Source: Devosia sp. ZB163
GTDB taxonomy: Bacteria > Pseudomonadota > Alphaproteobacteria > Rhizobiales > Devosiaceae
Length of the DNA: 64,000 nt
Reading direction: 5' to 3'
Assembly (NCBI RefSeq): GCF_028613635.1
Contig: NZ_JAQRMY010000004.1
Span: forward strand, 270,107-334,106
Shown here: one piece after another, positions 10,272-23,521 of the stretch
Layout of the letters: each line of letters opens with the position of its first letter
How positions within the stretch are numbered: the stretch's first letter is position 1
The notes under the pieces: generated by a model
What the model was told of the DNA's origin: nothing
Databases searched by the model: none
The model's input: only the letters and a program-made list of their open reading frames with translations
Position numbers and translations under genes: made by a program

Positions 10272-11228
10272 ATGCATAAACTTTCGACGCGGCAGCGGAC
10301 TTTGGCCGATGCGCTCGAATTCAGCGGTTTCGGTGTCCACTCCGGCGCCCCTGTCACCCTCACCCTGGAACCGGCAGCTCCGGACAGCGGGTACACCATT
10401 ACGCGGGTGCTGGAAGACGGTCGCCGCGTCGGCCCGGTGCCGGTGCATTTCTCGCGCGTTACCCGCACGACCCTGTGCACGACGATCGACCTTGGCGACA
10501 GCGTCTCGGTTGCGACGGTCGAGCATGTGATTTCCGCGCTCTCCGGCATGGGCGTCGACAATTGCCACCTTCTGCTCGACGGCACGGAGTGCCCGATCAT
10601 CGATGGCAGCGCATGGCCTTTCGTCGAAGGCATCCAGGCCGTCGGCCTGATGGTTCAGCCGGCGCCGCGCCGCTACATCAAGATCATGCGGCAAGTCACT
10701 GTCCGCAATAACGAAGCTTCGGCTGCGCTCGAGCCCTATAATGGGCGGTTGCTCGACCTGGAGATCGACTTCGACAGCCGTGTCATCGGCCGGCAGCGGA
10801 TGATCTTCGACTGGACGCCGCGCAAGTATTACGACGATGTGTCCCGGGCGCGTACCTTCGGCTTCGTGCGCGATGCCAAGATCCTGCGCCAGGCTGGCTA
10901 TGCGCTAGGCTCCTCGATGGAGAATTCGATCACGGTTCACGAAGATCGGATCCTCAATCCGGGCGGCCTGCGTTACGAGGACGAGTTCGTCCGTCACAAG
11001 CTTCTGGATGCCATAGGCGATCTCGCGCTGTGCGGTCTGCCGATCTATGGGCGGTTCCGTTCCTACAAGGGCGGACATGCGCTCAATGCGCTCGTTCTGA
11101 ACGGTCTGTTTGCCAGCGAGGCAAACTACGAGATCGTGACTGCGGACCAGTTGCCCGCTCAGTTCGATGCACTCGACGACGTCCCCGAGGGACTCAGCGT
11201 AAGGTCCTACCTGCGGTCCGTCGGCTAA
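10272..11228 (+). CDS. lpxC: LpxC, UDP-3-O-acyl-N-acetylglucosamine deacetylase
   Basis: Zinc-dependent cytoplasmic deacetylase of 318 aa that catalyses the committed step of lipid A synthesis. The first zinc histidine is in TVEHVISAL (His85). The other metal ligands lie in HKLLDAIGDLALCG, and the catalytic base histidine is in KGGHALN. The ECPIIDGSAWPFV segment is also typical. Length matches the family (about 305 aa). The ftsZ-lpxC-bamD-recN-ligA order is the usual one in Hyphomicrobiales. Confidence 0.97.
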   Translation: MHKLSTRQRTLADALEFSGFGVHSGAPVTLTLEPAAPDSGYTITRVLEDGRRVGPVPVHFSRVTRTTLCTTIDLGDSVSVATVEHVISALSGMGVDNCHLLLDGTECPIIDGSAWPFVEGIQAVGLMVQPAPRRYIKIMRQVTVRNNEASAALEPYNGRLLDLEIDFDSRVIGRQRMIFDWTPRKYYDDVSRARTFGFVRDAKILRQAGYALGSSMENSITVHEDRILNPGGLRYEDEFVRHKLLDAIGDLALCGLPIYGRFRSYKGGHALNALVLNGLFASEANYEIVTADQLPAQFDALDDVPEGLSVRSYLRSVG

Positions 11229-11296
11229 GGCCGCGCCACAGTTTTGATCTTTTTTGTCATTAGTCCGCCTGCCAAATTTCGGTGGTGCGTCAAGGG

Positions 11297-12148
11297 ATGG
11301 GGCAGGTCGTGACGATCTCTCAGCATGCAGGTGTTTCGGTTCGTGTTGCGCGCTTTGTGGCGCTAGCCGGTGTTGTTTTGCTGCTTGCCGGCTGCAACCT
11401 CTTCGGCCAGCCCAAGATCAAGGAAGAACCGATCATCCCGCCCGACACCCTGTATCAGCAGGCGCTCGGCGAGATGGACAAGCAGCGCTATGTCACCGCC
11501 ATCGCCACGCTCGAGAAGCTCGAGCGCCAGCATCCCTTCTCCGAATTCAACGAGAAGGCGAAGATGATGGAGATCTACGCCAACTACCGCATTGGCCGGT
11601 TCCCTGAGGCGATTCTCGCCGCCGACCGGTACCTGGCGCTCTTCCCGTCCTCCAAGGAAGTGCCTTACGTCCTGTATCTGAAGGGTAATTCCTACTTCGG
11701 CCAGATCAAGGACATCACCCGCGACCAGCAGATCTCGAAGGATGCGATCGAGACCTACAGCCTGATCGTCGCCAACTATCCCAAGAGCGAGTACGCCAAG
11801 GACGCGCGCGAGAAGATGGTGATTGCCGTCGACCAGATCGCGGGCAAGGAGATGTCGGTCGGCCGCTACTACCTCGGCAATGGCAACTATCCGGCGGCCA
11901 TCAACCGCTTCCGCATGGTGGCCGAGCAGTTCCAGACTTCGACGCACATCGAAGAATCGCTCTATCGCCTCGTCGAAGCGAATCTGCAGCTTGGCCTCGT
12001 CTCCGAGGCGCAGACTGCGGCGGCGGTGCTGGGGCATAACTATCCGCAGTCGACCTGGTACAAGCAGGCCTTCGACCTGCTCGCCAAGCAGGGGATTTCC
12101 CCGCAGGTGAACCCGGGTAGCAGCCTCGCGCAGCTCAAGCGCACCTGA
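11297..12148 (+). CDS. bamD: BamD, outer-membrane assembly lipoprotein (ComL/YfiO)
   Basis: Lipoprotein of about 283 aa, an essential part of the BAM complex that inserts beta-barrel proteins. A signal peptide ends in a lipobox (VLLLAGC, Cys33), so it should be anchored to the outer membrane from the periplasmic side. TPR-like helices follow, with family features such as YQQALGEMDKQRYVTAIATLEKLE and repeated paired helices. In-frame GTGs at 11282 and 11285 are alternative starts; the ATG at 11297 gives a shorter leader. A terminator-like hairpin follows the gene. Confidence 0.92.
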   Translation: MGQVVTISQHAGVSVRVARFVALAGVVLLLAGCNLFGQPKIKEEPIIPPDTLYQQALGEMDKQRYVTAIATLEKLERQHPFSEFNEKAKMMEIYANYRIGRFPEAILAADRYLALFPSSKEVPYVLYLKGNSYFGQIKDITRDQQISKDAIETYSLIVANYPKSEYAKDAREKMVIAVDQIAGKEMSVGRYYLGNGNYPAAINRFRMVAEQFQTSTHIEESLYRLVEANLQLGLVSEAQTAAAVLGHNYPQSTWYKQAFDLLAKQGISPQVNPGSSLAQLKRT

Positions 12149-12209
12149 CCGGCGACGGGCGCGGGCCCGTCGGACTCGATCGGACCTTCGCTGTTTATTC
12201 CACCACAAG

Positions 12210-12240
12210 CAGGCAACAAATCCGTTGCCTGTTTGTTCTT
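12210..12240 (+). terminator. Terminator after bamD
   Basis: A perfect 8-bp stem (CAGGCAAC/GTTGCCTG) with a 6-nt loop is followed by a T-rich tract (TTTGTTCTT), 62 bp after the bamD stop. Confidence 0.75.
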
Positions 12241-12309
12241 GTGTGGTAGATTTCCGGCTGCGAGATTGTTCGGCCCTCCGGGCCGTCGACCACCGAGGGG
12301 CCAACCCGA

Positions 12310-16193
<3,884 letters not shown>

Positions 16194-16217
16194 CCGGGGG
16201 GCGACTTTGGAGACGTC

Positions 16218-17471
16218 ATGCTCAGGTCCATCGCTGCGGCAGGTCTTGCCGCGCTAGCATTGCCCGCAATCGCCGGTGAGGCCGGCGATCTCGCGCGGCA
16301 GCACCTCTATGCCGGCTCGCTGTCGGAGGGTCTTGCGGCTCTCAAGCCGTTCGACGAGCGATATGAAATGGAGGGCCGGTTCGGCATCGGCCTGATCCGC
16401 TTCGTCCAGGGCGTCGAGCATCTCGCGCAGGGGCTTTACCGACATGGCTTTGCCGCCCCTGACACGGGCCCGATGGGGCCGGCGGTCATCGTGCCGGTGC
16501 CACCAAATCCCAACCCGGAACCGCTGGACTACGCCAAATTCCGCGGGCTCCTTGCCGCGCTGGTCAATGATATGGACGCCGCCAAGGAAGCGCTGCTCGA
16601 CGCGGGTGAGCTCGGCGACTATGTCGTGCCGGTCGATGTCATGCGCATCCGGATCGATGTCGACGGCGACGGCCGCAGCAACGAGGCGGAAACGATCGGC
16701 GGCGTGCTGGCCTCGATGTTCGGCGCGCCGGTGCCGCCGGCCGGCCAGCCGAGCGAGAATGCGCCACAGGATGCGGTTCCCGATGTCACGATCGGGTTTG
16801 ATCGCGCGGACGCCATCTGGCTTGCCGGCTACAGCCAGGTCGTCGCCGCGCAGGCCGACTTCCTCTTGGCTCACGATTTCCACGAACTCGTCGATGTCGC
16901 ATTCCACCGGCTGTTCCCGCGCGCCGGCCTGCCCATGCAGGACTACATCAGGTCGGAAGCGACCGTGTTGCTCGATCCCAATTCCGACAACGCCATTGCC
17001 GACCTGATCGCGGCAGTTCACACGTTGAACTTCCCCGTGGTCGAGCCTGCGCGCCTCAAGCGCGTGCTGTCGCGGCTCGAAGCCGTGACGGCGTTGTCGC
17101 GCCGGAACTGGGAGGCGATCCTCGCCGAGACGGACGACAATCGCGAGCTCGTGCCGAGCCCGCGCCAGACGCCGCTGGTGCCCGATGCGCAGGTCACGGA
17201 CGAGACGGTCGAGGCCTGGCTGGCCACACTCGACACGGCCGACCAGATCCTGCGTGGAGAGTTGCTCGTGCCGCACTGGCGCTTCCAGAAGGGCTTCGAC
17301 CTCAAGGCCTATTTCGAGAACTCCACGCGCTTCGACCTCGTGCTGCTGATCTCGGGCTATGACGCGCTGCCGTTCCTCAAGGACGGTCCGGTCGCCAACG
17401 CCGAGTCCTTCGCGGCGGCCAACCGGGTGTTCGGGGATGCCATCTGGGGTTACGCCTTCTGGTTCAACTGA
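16218..17471 (+). CDS. Secreted protein of unknown function with a calcium-loop-like motif
   Basis: A 417-aa protein with a short signal peptide (LAALALPAIAGEA), so probably periplasmic. I do not recognise the family. Near residue 155 it carries DVDGDGRSNEAE, which has the acidic spacing of an EF-hand or dockerin-type calcium loop. A proline-rich stretch (VIVPVPPNPNPEP) precedes it. The rest is mixed helical sequence without cysteine pairs or a visible catalytic motif. It begins 24 bp after ligA on the same strand and may share its transcript. Confidence 0.8.
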   Translation: MLRSIAAAGLAALALPAIAGEAGDLARQHLYAGSLSEGLAALKPFDERYEMEGRFGIGLIRFVQGVEHLAQGLYRHGFAAPDTGPMGPAVIVPVPPNPNPEPLDYAKFRGLLAALVNDMDAAKEALLDAGELGDYVVPVDVMRIRIDVDGDGRSNEAETIGGVLASMFGAPVPPAGQPSENAPQDAVPDVTIGFDRADAIWLAGYSQVVAAQADFLLAHDFHELVDVAFHRLFPRAGLPMQDYIRSEATVLLDPNSDNAIADLIAAVHTLNFPVVEPARLKRVLSRLEAVTALSRRNWEAILAETDDNRELVPSPRQTPLVPDAQVTDETVEAWLATLDTADQILRGELLVPHWRFQKGFDLKAYFENSTRFDLVLLISGYDALPFLKDGPVANAESFAAANRVFGDAIWGYAFWFN

Positions 17472-17704
17472 GCCCGGTGGGCGATCGAGCTATCGGGCTG
17501 CAACTGCGGTGAGATCGCGCCGCGGGTTGGCGCGGTGAGGTGGAGTTCTGCCTTCGCCTTGGGCGACAGGCGTCCTGCGGCCTGCTGGCTCGATGCCGCT
17601 GGAAATCGCACGACCTGCTGCTCGGGTCGCGCATCGCCACTCATTCCCGAAGGGGTTAACGGTCACCCTGCGGTGCAGGGGAAAAAGCCGCTCAAGTGCT
17701 GCCG

Positions 17705-18103
17705 ATGACGCTTAGTCCGCTTCAACAGTGGATGCCGCATGCTCAGGACTTCCAGACAGGGAGTGGGTTGCATATGGGATTAGTGGCTTTGGCGTATGAG
17801 CAGGTCATGAGCGATCCGATCAATGAGGCCCTGGTGCTGTACACCGGGTTCGGCAGTTCGCCCTTTCCGCGCGCCAAGACTCCGCATCTCATCCAGCGGT
17901 TCGGCGAGGCGGAGGGTTCCGCGCTCAAGGGGCGCATCCTCGACCTGCTCGAGGAACTGCAGCAGCCGATCGACGGACTCGAGAAGCGCTCCAAGAAGAG
18001 CCTGACCGAGCGTGCCATCGAGCAGCTCCAGCCGCGGCATCCCGAGCTTGATGATTCCGGGCTGAAGGCCCTGGCGTGGACCTACGCCTTCGGTTTGCGC
18101 TGA
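17705..18103 (+). CDS. Small protein of unknown function
   Basis: About 132 aa, soluble, no signal peptide or membrane segment. The C-terminal half is helical and charged (DLLEELQQPIDGLEKRSKKSLTERAIEQLQ). An in-frame GTG at 17696 is an alternative start; neither has a strong ribosome site. The 233-bp gap before it contains nothing I can name. I do not recognise the family. Codon use resembles the neighbouring genes, which supports it being real. Confidence 0.6.
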   Translation: MTLSPLQQWMPHAQDFQTGSGLHMGLVALAYEQVMSDPINEALVLYTGFGSSPFPRAKTPHLIQRFGEAEGSALKGRILDLLEELQQPIDGLEKRSKKSLTERAIEQLQPRHPELDDSGLKALAWTYAFGLR

Positions 18104-18351
18104 TCGGCTGTTCGCTGATCGCGAACGATCCATTTCCCCAAACAGACGATAGTGACGGACAGCCCCGCGGGCGGGTCGCGATTGCGCCCGAAACCGCCGG
18201 GCTGCCTTTGCTTACCCGCAGGTAACCGCAGGGACATGGGTGTAACTGGGTGTCGCGGCTGTGCGCCCGATCCATAACGGTGCCTGCTTGCGGCTGGGTG
18301 GGCAGGGCACTTATTTGGCTCTAGTCACATTTTGTTACTGGAGTGCAGCAG

Positions 18352-18957
18352 ATGACCAAACCCAAGATTGCAGTGATCGTCGGTTCGATCCGTCCCACCC
18401 GTTTCGGCGACAAGCCGGCCAAGTGGATCGCCGACCATGCCGCCGCCCGCGGCGATATCGATGTCGAGATCGTCGATCTCGCGGACTATCCGCTTCCGCT
18501 GTTCGACGCGGCCGCGTCCGACGCCTGGATGCCGACCCCGAACGAGACGGCTGCCAAGTGGCAGGCCAAGCTCAACGAGTTCGACGGCTACATCTTCGTT
18601 ACCGCCGAGTATAACCGCTCGGTTCCCGGCGCGCTGAAGAACGCCATCGACTGGGCCTACACGCCCTTCATCAAGAAGGCCGCCGCGTTCGTGGCCTATG
18701 GTTCGGTCGGCGGTGCCCGCGCCGTCGAGCACCTGCGCAACATCATGGTCGAGGTGCAGGCTGTCCCGGTTCGCCAGGGCATCCACATCGGTGGCTCCGA
18801 CTTCATGCCGATCATGATGGGCCAGCAGAGCTGGGACGATGCCAAGGGCAAGTTCGACATGTTCGTGCCCGACCTGCTCGACAACCTGGTGTGGTGGACC
18901 AATGCCACCAAGGCAGCGCGCACTGCTGATGCCGCCGCTGCGACCAAGGCAGCGTAA
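18352..18957 (+). CDS. NADPH-dependent FMN reductase
   Basis: Flavodoxin-fold oxidoreductase of 201 aa (NADPH-dependent FMN reductase family, as in chromate and azo reductases). The FMN-phosphate loop VGSIRPTRFGDKPAKW is at the N-terminus. The conserved TAEYNRSVPGALKNAIDW and YGSVGGARAVEHLR segments follow. The start is the ATG at 18352, with GGAG 8 nt upstream. The protein ends in an Ala/Thr-rich tail. The physiological substrate cannot be told from sequence. A strong terminator lies downstream at 19008, making it monocistronic. Confidence 0.88.
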   Translation: MTKPKIAVIVGSIRPTRFGDKPAKWIADHAAARGDIDVEIVDLADYPLPLFDAAASDAWMPTPNETAAKWQAKLNEFDGYIFVTAEYNRSVPGALKNAIDWAYTPFIKKAAAFVAYGSVGGARAVEHLRNIMVEVQAVPVRQGIHIGGSDFMPIMMGQQSWDDAKGKFDMFVPDLLDNLVWWTNATKAARTADAAAATKAA

Positions 18958-19007
18958 GCAGCCCACCGGTAGTTTGCCGGGGTTCTTCCTCCTTTCGCAC
19001 CCTGGCT

Positions 19008-19038
19008 GGGGCGGCGCATCCCATGGCGCCGCCCCTTT
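19008..19038 (+). terminator. Terminator after the FMN reductase gene
   Basis: A perfect 10-bp GC-rich stem (GGGGCGGCGC/GCGCCGCCCC) with an 8-nt loop is followed by TTT. Confidence 0.75.
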
Positions 19039-19171
19039 GCTTGCGCAACTCTCCCAATCGGCCTTACTGTCCACGGCCAAAAGCGAAACTTCGGCGGAAT
19101 TTGTCCGTTGAGTGTGCCGATGGGCGGGTGTAGAGACCCGCCCACCCGCCAACTGGGTGAGCGAAGGGCAT

Positions 19172-21088
19172 ATGACGCAGACGACTCCGTCCGGCCTGTC
19201 AGCCGGCGCTGGGGCGACCGATCAGGCCGGCCACGCGACGAACGCCAATCTGCCCGTCCTCCTCATCGGCGCGCTTGGTGTCGTGTATGGCGACATCGGT
19301 ACCAGTCCGCTGTACGCCTTCCGCGAGGCCCTGCATGCGACGGGCGGCAATCCGTCCGAGCGTGAGGTGCTGGGCCTGCTCTCGCTCATCATCTGGGCGC
19401 TGACCATCGTCGTCACCATCAAGTACGTGACGTTCGTGCTGCGCGCCGACAACAAGGGCGAGGGCGGCACGCTGTCGCTGATGACGCTGGCGTCGAATGC
19501 CTTCGCCAAGCGTCCGGCGTGGATCCTCGGTCTCGGCATCGTGGGCGGCGCGCTGTTCCTCGGCGACGCGATCATCACGCCGGCAATATCGGTGCTGTCG
19601 GCGGTCGAAGGCCTCGAGGTCGTCGAGCCGCGGCTGACGCCGTGGGTGGTGCCGATCACGGTGGTGATCCTGGTCGGACTGTTCATGGTGCAGCGGCTGG
19701 GTACGGCGCGCGTGTCCACGGTGTTCGGGCCGGTGATGGCGGCGTGGTTCATCATCCTGGGGCTCACGGGGCTGCTGCATATCGCCGATGCGCCGCAGGT
19801 GCTGCTGGCGCTCAATCCGCTGTACGGCATCCAGTTCCTGTTCACGCATTCCCATATCTCGGTCGTCGTGCTGGGCGCGGTGTTCCTGGCCGTGACCGGC
19901 GCCGAGGCGCTTTACGTGGACCTCGGCCATTTCGGGCGCCGGCCGATCATCGTGGCGTGGCTCTGCCTCGTGTTTCCGGCGCTGCTGCTCAACTATTTCG
20001 GGCAGGGCGCGTTCGTGCTCAGCCATCCCAAGACGGTGACGAACCCGTTCTTCCAGATGCAGCCGGACTGGGCGCTGCTGCCGATGGTCGGGCTGGCGAC
20101 GGTCGCCACGGTGATCGCGAGCCAGGCGGTGATTTCGGGCGCCTATTCGCTCGTGCGGCAGGCCATGCACCTCAACCTCCTGCCTCGCCTCGAGGTTCGG
20201 CACACGTCCGAGGAGGTTGCGGGGCAGATCTTCATGCCGCAGGTCAACTTCCTGCTGCTCATCTGCGTCGTCGTGCTGGTCATCGGGTTCCGTTCGTCGA
20301 GCGCACTCTCGGCCGCCTACGGCATCGCGGTGACCGGCGAGATGCTGGTCACGGCGGTGCTGCTGTTCATCGTGATGTGGCGGCTGTGGAAGTGGAACCT
20401 CGTGGCGGCGCTGGCGATCATCGTGCCGCTGTTCATCATCGACCTCGCCTTCTTCCTCGCCAACGCGGCCAAGTTCCCGCAGGGCGGCTGGGTGCCGGCG
20501 GTCGTGGCTACGGTCGTTGCGTCGATGATGTTCATCTGGATCGTCGGCCGCCGCCGGCTGACGGAGAAGACCCGCCGCGACGAAGTCCCGCTCGAGTTCC
20601 TGGTCGAGAACCTGTCGAAGAAGAAGCCTACGACCGTGCCGGGGACGGCGGTGTTCCTCACGTCCGACATCGAGGGTGCACCGACGGCGCTGCTTCACAG
20701 CCTCAAGCACTACAAGGTGCTGCACGAGCACAACGTGATCCTGACGGTGATGACGTCGGACAGGCCACGCGTCGCCGACGAGGACAAGATCAGGATCGAT
20801 GCCTACAATGACCTGTTCTACCGGGTGGTCGTCACGTTCGGGTACATCGAGACGCCGAACATCCCGAAGGCCCTCGCGCTGGCGCGCAAGCTGGGCTGGA
20901 AGTTCGACATCATGAGCACCTCGTTCTTCCTGTCGCGGCGGTCGCTCAAGCCTTCGCCGAAGGGTGGGATGCCGCTCTGGTTCGATCGCATCTTCATCGC
21001 CCTGGCACGCAATGCGACCGACGCCACCGAGTACTTCCACATCCCGACCGGGCGCGTGGTTGAAATCGGCACGCAGGTGGTGATCTAG
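19172..21088 (+). CDS. kup: Kup-type potassium uptake protein
   Basis: Inner-membrane K+ transporter of 638 aa (KUP/HAK/KT family), generally proton-coupled. The family signature GALGVVYGDIGTSPLYAFRE is near residue 35. About twelve hydrophobic helices follow, including GGALFLGDAIITPAISVLSA and the central ALYVDLGHFGRRPI segment. The C-terminal cytoplasmic domain begins after about residue 460. The frame is open to a GTG at 19112, but the ATG at 19172, with GAAGGG just upstream, aligns with normal family N-termini. Monocistronic by appearance. Confidence 0.95.
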   Translation: MTQTTPSGLSAGAGATDQAGHATNANLPVLLIGALGVVYGDIGTSPLYAFREALHATGGNPSEREVLGLLSLIIWALTIVVTIKYVTFVLRADNKGEGGTLSLMTLASNAFAKRPAWILGLGIVGGALFLGDAIITPAISVLSAVEGLEVVEPRLTPWVVPITVVILVGLFMVQRLGTARVSTVFGPVMAAWFIILGLTGLLHIADAPQVLLALNPLYGIQFLFTHSHISVVVLGAVFLAVTGAEALYVDLGHFGRRPIIVAWLCLVFPALLLNYFGQGAFVLSHPKTVTNPFFQMQPDWALLPMVGLATVATVIASQAVISGAYSLVRQAMHLNLLPRLEVRHTSEEVAGQIFMPQVNFLLLICVVVLVIGFRSSSALSAAYGIAVTGEMLVTAVLLFIVMWRLWKWNLVAALAIIVPLFIIDLAFFLANAAKFPQGGWVPAVVATVVASMMFIWIVGRRRLTEKTRRDEVPLEFLVENLSKKKPTTVPGTAVFLTSDIEGAPTALLHSLKHYKVLHEHNVILTVMTSDRPRVADEDKIRIDAYNDLFYRVVVTFGYIETPNIPKALALARKLGWKFDIMSTSFFLSRRSLKPSPKGGMPLWFDRIFIALARNATDATEYFHIPTGRVVEIGTQVVI

Positions 21089-21181
21089 TGCATCCTCGGG
21101 TAGACCGGGGACGCGAGAACTGCCGAAGCCATTCGACATAGCGACCGCGGGAACCCGCGAGCCGGCTCGCGAGACCGCCAG

Positions 21182-22834
21182 ATGAGTCGTCCGCACGTCC
21201 TGATCGTCGGGGCGGCCGGCGTGTTCGGTTCCCGCCTGGCCCGGCTGCTGGCGCGGCGGCAGGCATACCGGGTTAGCCTTGCCGGGCGGAACGAACAGCG
21301 CGTCCTGCCGCTGCAGCGCGAACTGAGGCAGATCGACGGGCAGGGCGAGTTCTCGTTCGTCCATCTCGATCGCAACCAGGTCGGCGTCGAGCGGCTGAGG
21401 GAGATCGACTGCGACGTCGTGGTCGATTGCTCGGGGCCGTTCCAGACGAGCGGGACGCAGCTGATCGAAGCGGCTATCGGGGCCCGCTGCCACTACATCG
21501 ACATCGCCGACTCGCGGAAGTTCGTGGCGAGCATCAACCGCTTCGACAGCGCTGCCCGTGCCGTCGGCGTTGCCGTGATTTCGGGCGCGAGCTCGACGCC
21601 GGGGCTCACCCACGCGGTGCTCGACAGCATCACTTCGGCCTGGCTGAGCATCGACAGCATCGACGTCGCCATCGTGCCGGGAAACAGGACGCCCAAGGGG
21701 CGCTCGGTGGTCGAAGCCATTCTCAGCTGGGTCGGGCAGCGCGTGCGCGTGTTCCGCGAGGCCGGATGGGAGCATGGGCGGGGCTGGGGTTCGGCGCGCT
21801 GGGTGCACATCGATGGGCTGAAGCGCCGTCGCGCCATGCTGGCCGACGTGCCCGATCTCGACCTGATCGCCGCGCGCTACTCGCCGCGTGTCCGTGCAGG
21901 GTTCGATGCGGGCATGGAGCTGCCGATCCTCAACCGGCTCATCGGGCTGGCGGCGCTGCCGGTCAAATGGGAGCTCATGCCTTCTGCCCGGTCCTTCACC
22001 GGACTGGGCACGATGATCGCCAACCTGCTCGACGGGTTCGGGACGACCGATGGCGGCATGCTGGTCGAAGTGGCGGGGCAGGATACGCGCGGTGACGCCC
22101 GCGTCGTGCGCTGGTGGCTGAAGGCGACGAACGGCGACGGACCCTATGTTCCGGTGCTGGCGGCTGCGGCGCTGGTGGAGGCGTTGACCCACGGGCGCGC
22201 CGCACGCGTGGGCGCGAGACCGGCTGCGGGCATGGTCAGCCTCGAGCAGATCCGGCCCTGGCTCGATGGCCTGGCGATCGAGACCAAGCAGATGGCCTTT
22301 CGCGGCGAGAAGCCGCTGTTCCGGCGCGCGATGGGCGAGGCGTTCGATCGGCTGCCGGAGGTAACGCAGCGCCTGCATCGGGGGCGCCCGGCGATCGTGG
22401 CGCAGGGAGAGGCGGTGGTGGCGCCGGCAGAAGGGGGCCCGGCGAGTCTGATGGCCGGATGGCTGGGGCTGCCGCGTGAGGCGGGCAGGGTGCCCGTTCG
22501 GGTCGTGATCGAAAGCCGCGATGGCAGCGAGCGCTGGACGCGGTTCTTCGCCGACAGGGCGATGCGATCGGTGATGAGCCTCGCGGACGGCGGACTGGTC
22601 GAGGAGCGGTTCGGGCCCGTGGCGATCCGGCTGCGGCTCATTGCGCGCAAGGACGGGCTCGACATGCATGCGATATCGGGTCGTGTCTGGGGCGTGCCGC
22701 TGCCCAAGTTCCTGTTACCCCGGATCAAGGGGGAGGAGCGGGTGGATGAGGGCGGACGCCATCGGTTCGAGGTCGAGATCGACGCGCCGATCTTCGGACG
22801 CCTTGTCGCCTACCGCGGCTACCTGATGGTCTAG
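21182..22834 (+). CDS. Saccharopine dehydrogenase-like oxidoreductase fused to DUF4166
   Basis: A two-part protein of 550 aa. Residues 1 to about 350 form an NAD(P)-binding Rossmann fold of the saccharopine dehydrogenase-like (SDH/trans-acting enoyl reductase) type: HVLIVGAAGVFGSRLARLL, then VVVDCSGPFQT and GARCHYIDIADSRKFV. The last part, about 370-550, looks like a DUF4166 domain (RVWGVPLPKFLLPRIKGEERVDEGG region). The SDH-DUF4166 arrangement is known in databases, but its substrate is not established to my knowledge. The gene ends convergently with the tetR gene, overlapping it by 4 bp. Confidence 0.8.
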   Translation: MSRPHVLIVGAAGVFGSRLARLLARRQAYRVSLAGRNEQRVLPLQRELRQIDGQGEFSFVHLDRNQVGVERLREIDCDVVVDCSGPFQTSGTQLIEAAIGARCHYIDIADSRKFVASINRFDSAARAVGVAVISGASSTPGLTHAVLDSITSAWLSIDSIDVAIVPGNRTPKGRSVVEAILSWVGQRVRVFREAGWEHGRGWGSARWVHIDGLKRRRAMLADVPDLDLIAARYSPRVRAGFDAGMELPILNRLIGLAALPVKWELMPSARSFTGLGTMIANLLDGFGTTDGGMLVEVAGQDTRGDARVVRWWLKATNGDGPYVPVLAAAALVEALTHGRAARVGARPAAGMVSLEQIRPWLDGLAIETKQMAFRGEKPLFRRAMGEAFDRLPEVTQRLHRGRPAIVAQGEAVVAPAEGGPASLMAGWLGLPREAGRVPVRVVIESRDGSERWTRFFADRAMRSVMSLADGGLVEERFGPVAIRLRLIARKDGLDMHAISGRVWGVPLPKFLLPRIKGEERVDEGGRHRFEVEIDAPIFGRLVAYRGYLMV

Positions 22835-23493
22835 AGGCCGATGGCTGCGTCGCGCTTGCCATAGGCGCGGAGGAACGTCCGCACGCCGTTGCGGGCCGCG
22901 CTCTGCAACTGCTCCTCGCTGGCGCGTTCGCCGGGGCCGTTGGGCAGGTCGGCGCCGATCAGCGCCATGAACTGGCGTGCGGCCAGATCGGGGTCGTCGA
23001 TCTCGATGTCGCCCGCGCGGGCGAGGCGGGCGAAGCGCGCGGAGATGGCCGGCCAGTTCTTGCCGGGACCGTAATCCTTCCAGGCCTCGAACAGCTCGGG
23101 GTAACGCGTCCCCTCGTTCTCGATCAGCTTGCGCAGGGCCCGCGCGTTGGCGTCGCAGAGGCAGTTGCGGGTGAGCCGGATGGCGAATTCCACGAGATCC
23201 CGGGCGAGATCGCCGCAGTGCTCGGGGAAGGTGGCGAGCGTTTCGACCAGCATCGCGCTGCTCTGCTCGTTGATGCCGCGGACCACCTCGGCGAACAGTT
23301 TCTCCTTGTCGCCGATCTGGTTGTAGATCGTCTGCCGCGAAACGCCTGCCTCCTCGGCGATGGCGTCGATGCTTGCTCCCATATAGCCGTCCCGCACGAA
23401 CACGGCCGTCGCCGCGGCGATGATGGCGCAGCGCTTGTTGTAGTTGCCCTTGGGCGGGACGCGGTCGCGGGCGAGATCGAGAAATGTCTCCAT
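22831..23493 (-). CDS. TetR-family transcriptional regulator
   Basis: A regulator of about 220 aa. The N-terminal helix-turn-helix domain is clear (FVRDGYMGASIDAIAEEAGVSRQTIYNQIGDKEKL is spread over residues 35-70). The C-terminal region resembles the AefR-type ligand domain. It is transcribed divergently from a Bcr/CflA exporter, which is its likely target. The ATG at 23493 is chosen; a second ATG at 23505 and a TTG at 23529 are possible, but the TTG lies inside the palindromic operators. No strong ribosome site marks any of them. Confidence 0.9.
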   Translation of the reverse strand: METFLDLARDRVPPKGNYNKRCAIIAAATAVFVRDGYMGASIDAIAEEAGVSRQTIYNQIGDKEKLFAEVVRGINEQSSAMLVETLATFPEHCGDLARDLVEFAIRLTRNCLCDANARALRKLIENEGTRYPELFEAWKDYGPGKNWPAISARFARLARAGDIEIDDPDLAARQFMALIGADLPNGPGERASEEQLQSAARNGVRTFLRAYGKRDAAIGL

Positions 23494-23521
23494 GGGCACC
23501 AACATAAATGGGGTTGACGAA

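Noticed and set aside
12235-12249. GTTC-N7-GTAG upstream of recN as a LexA box
   Set aside because: The alphaproteobacterial box is GTTC-N7-GTTC; two of four bases of the second half differ, and the sequence is part of the bamD terminator tract.
19199-22669. A 1156-codon open frame on the minus strand
   Set aside because: It lies antisense to kup and the saccharopine dehydrogenase-like gene. Its product is very rich in Arg, His, Asp and Gln with no domain, as expected for a shadow frame in GC-rich DNA.
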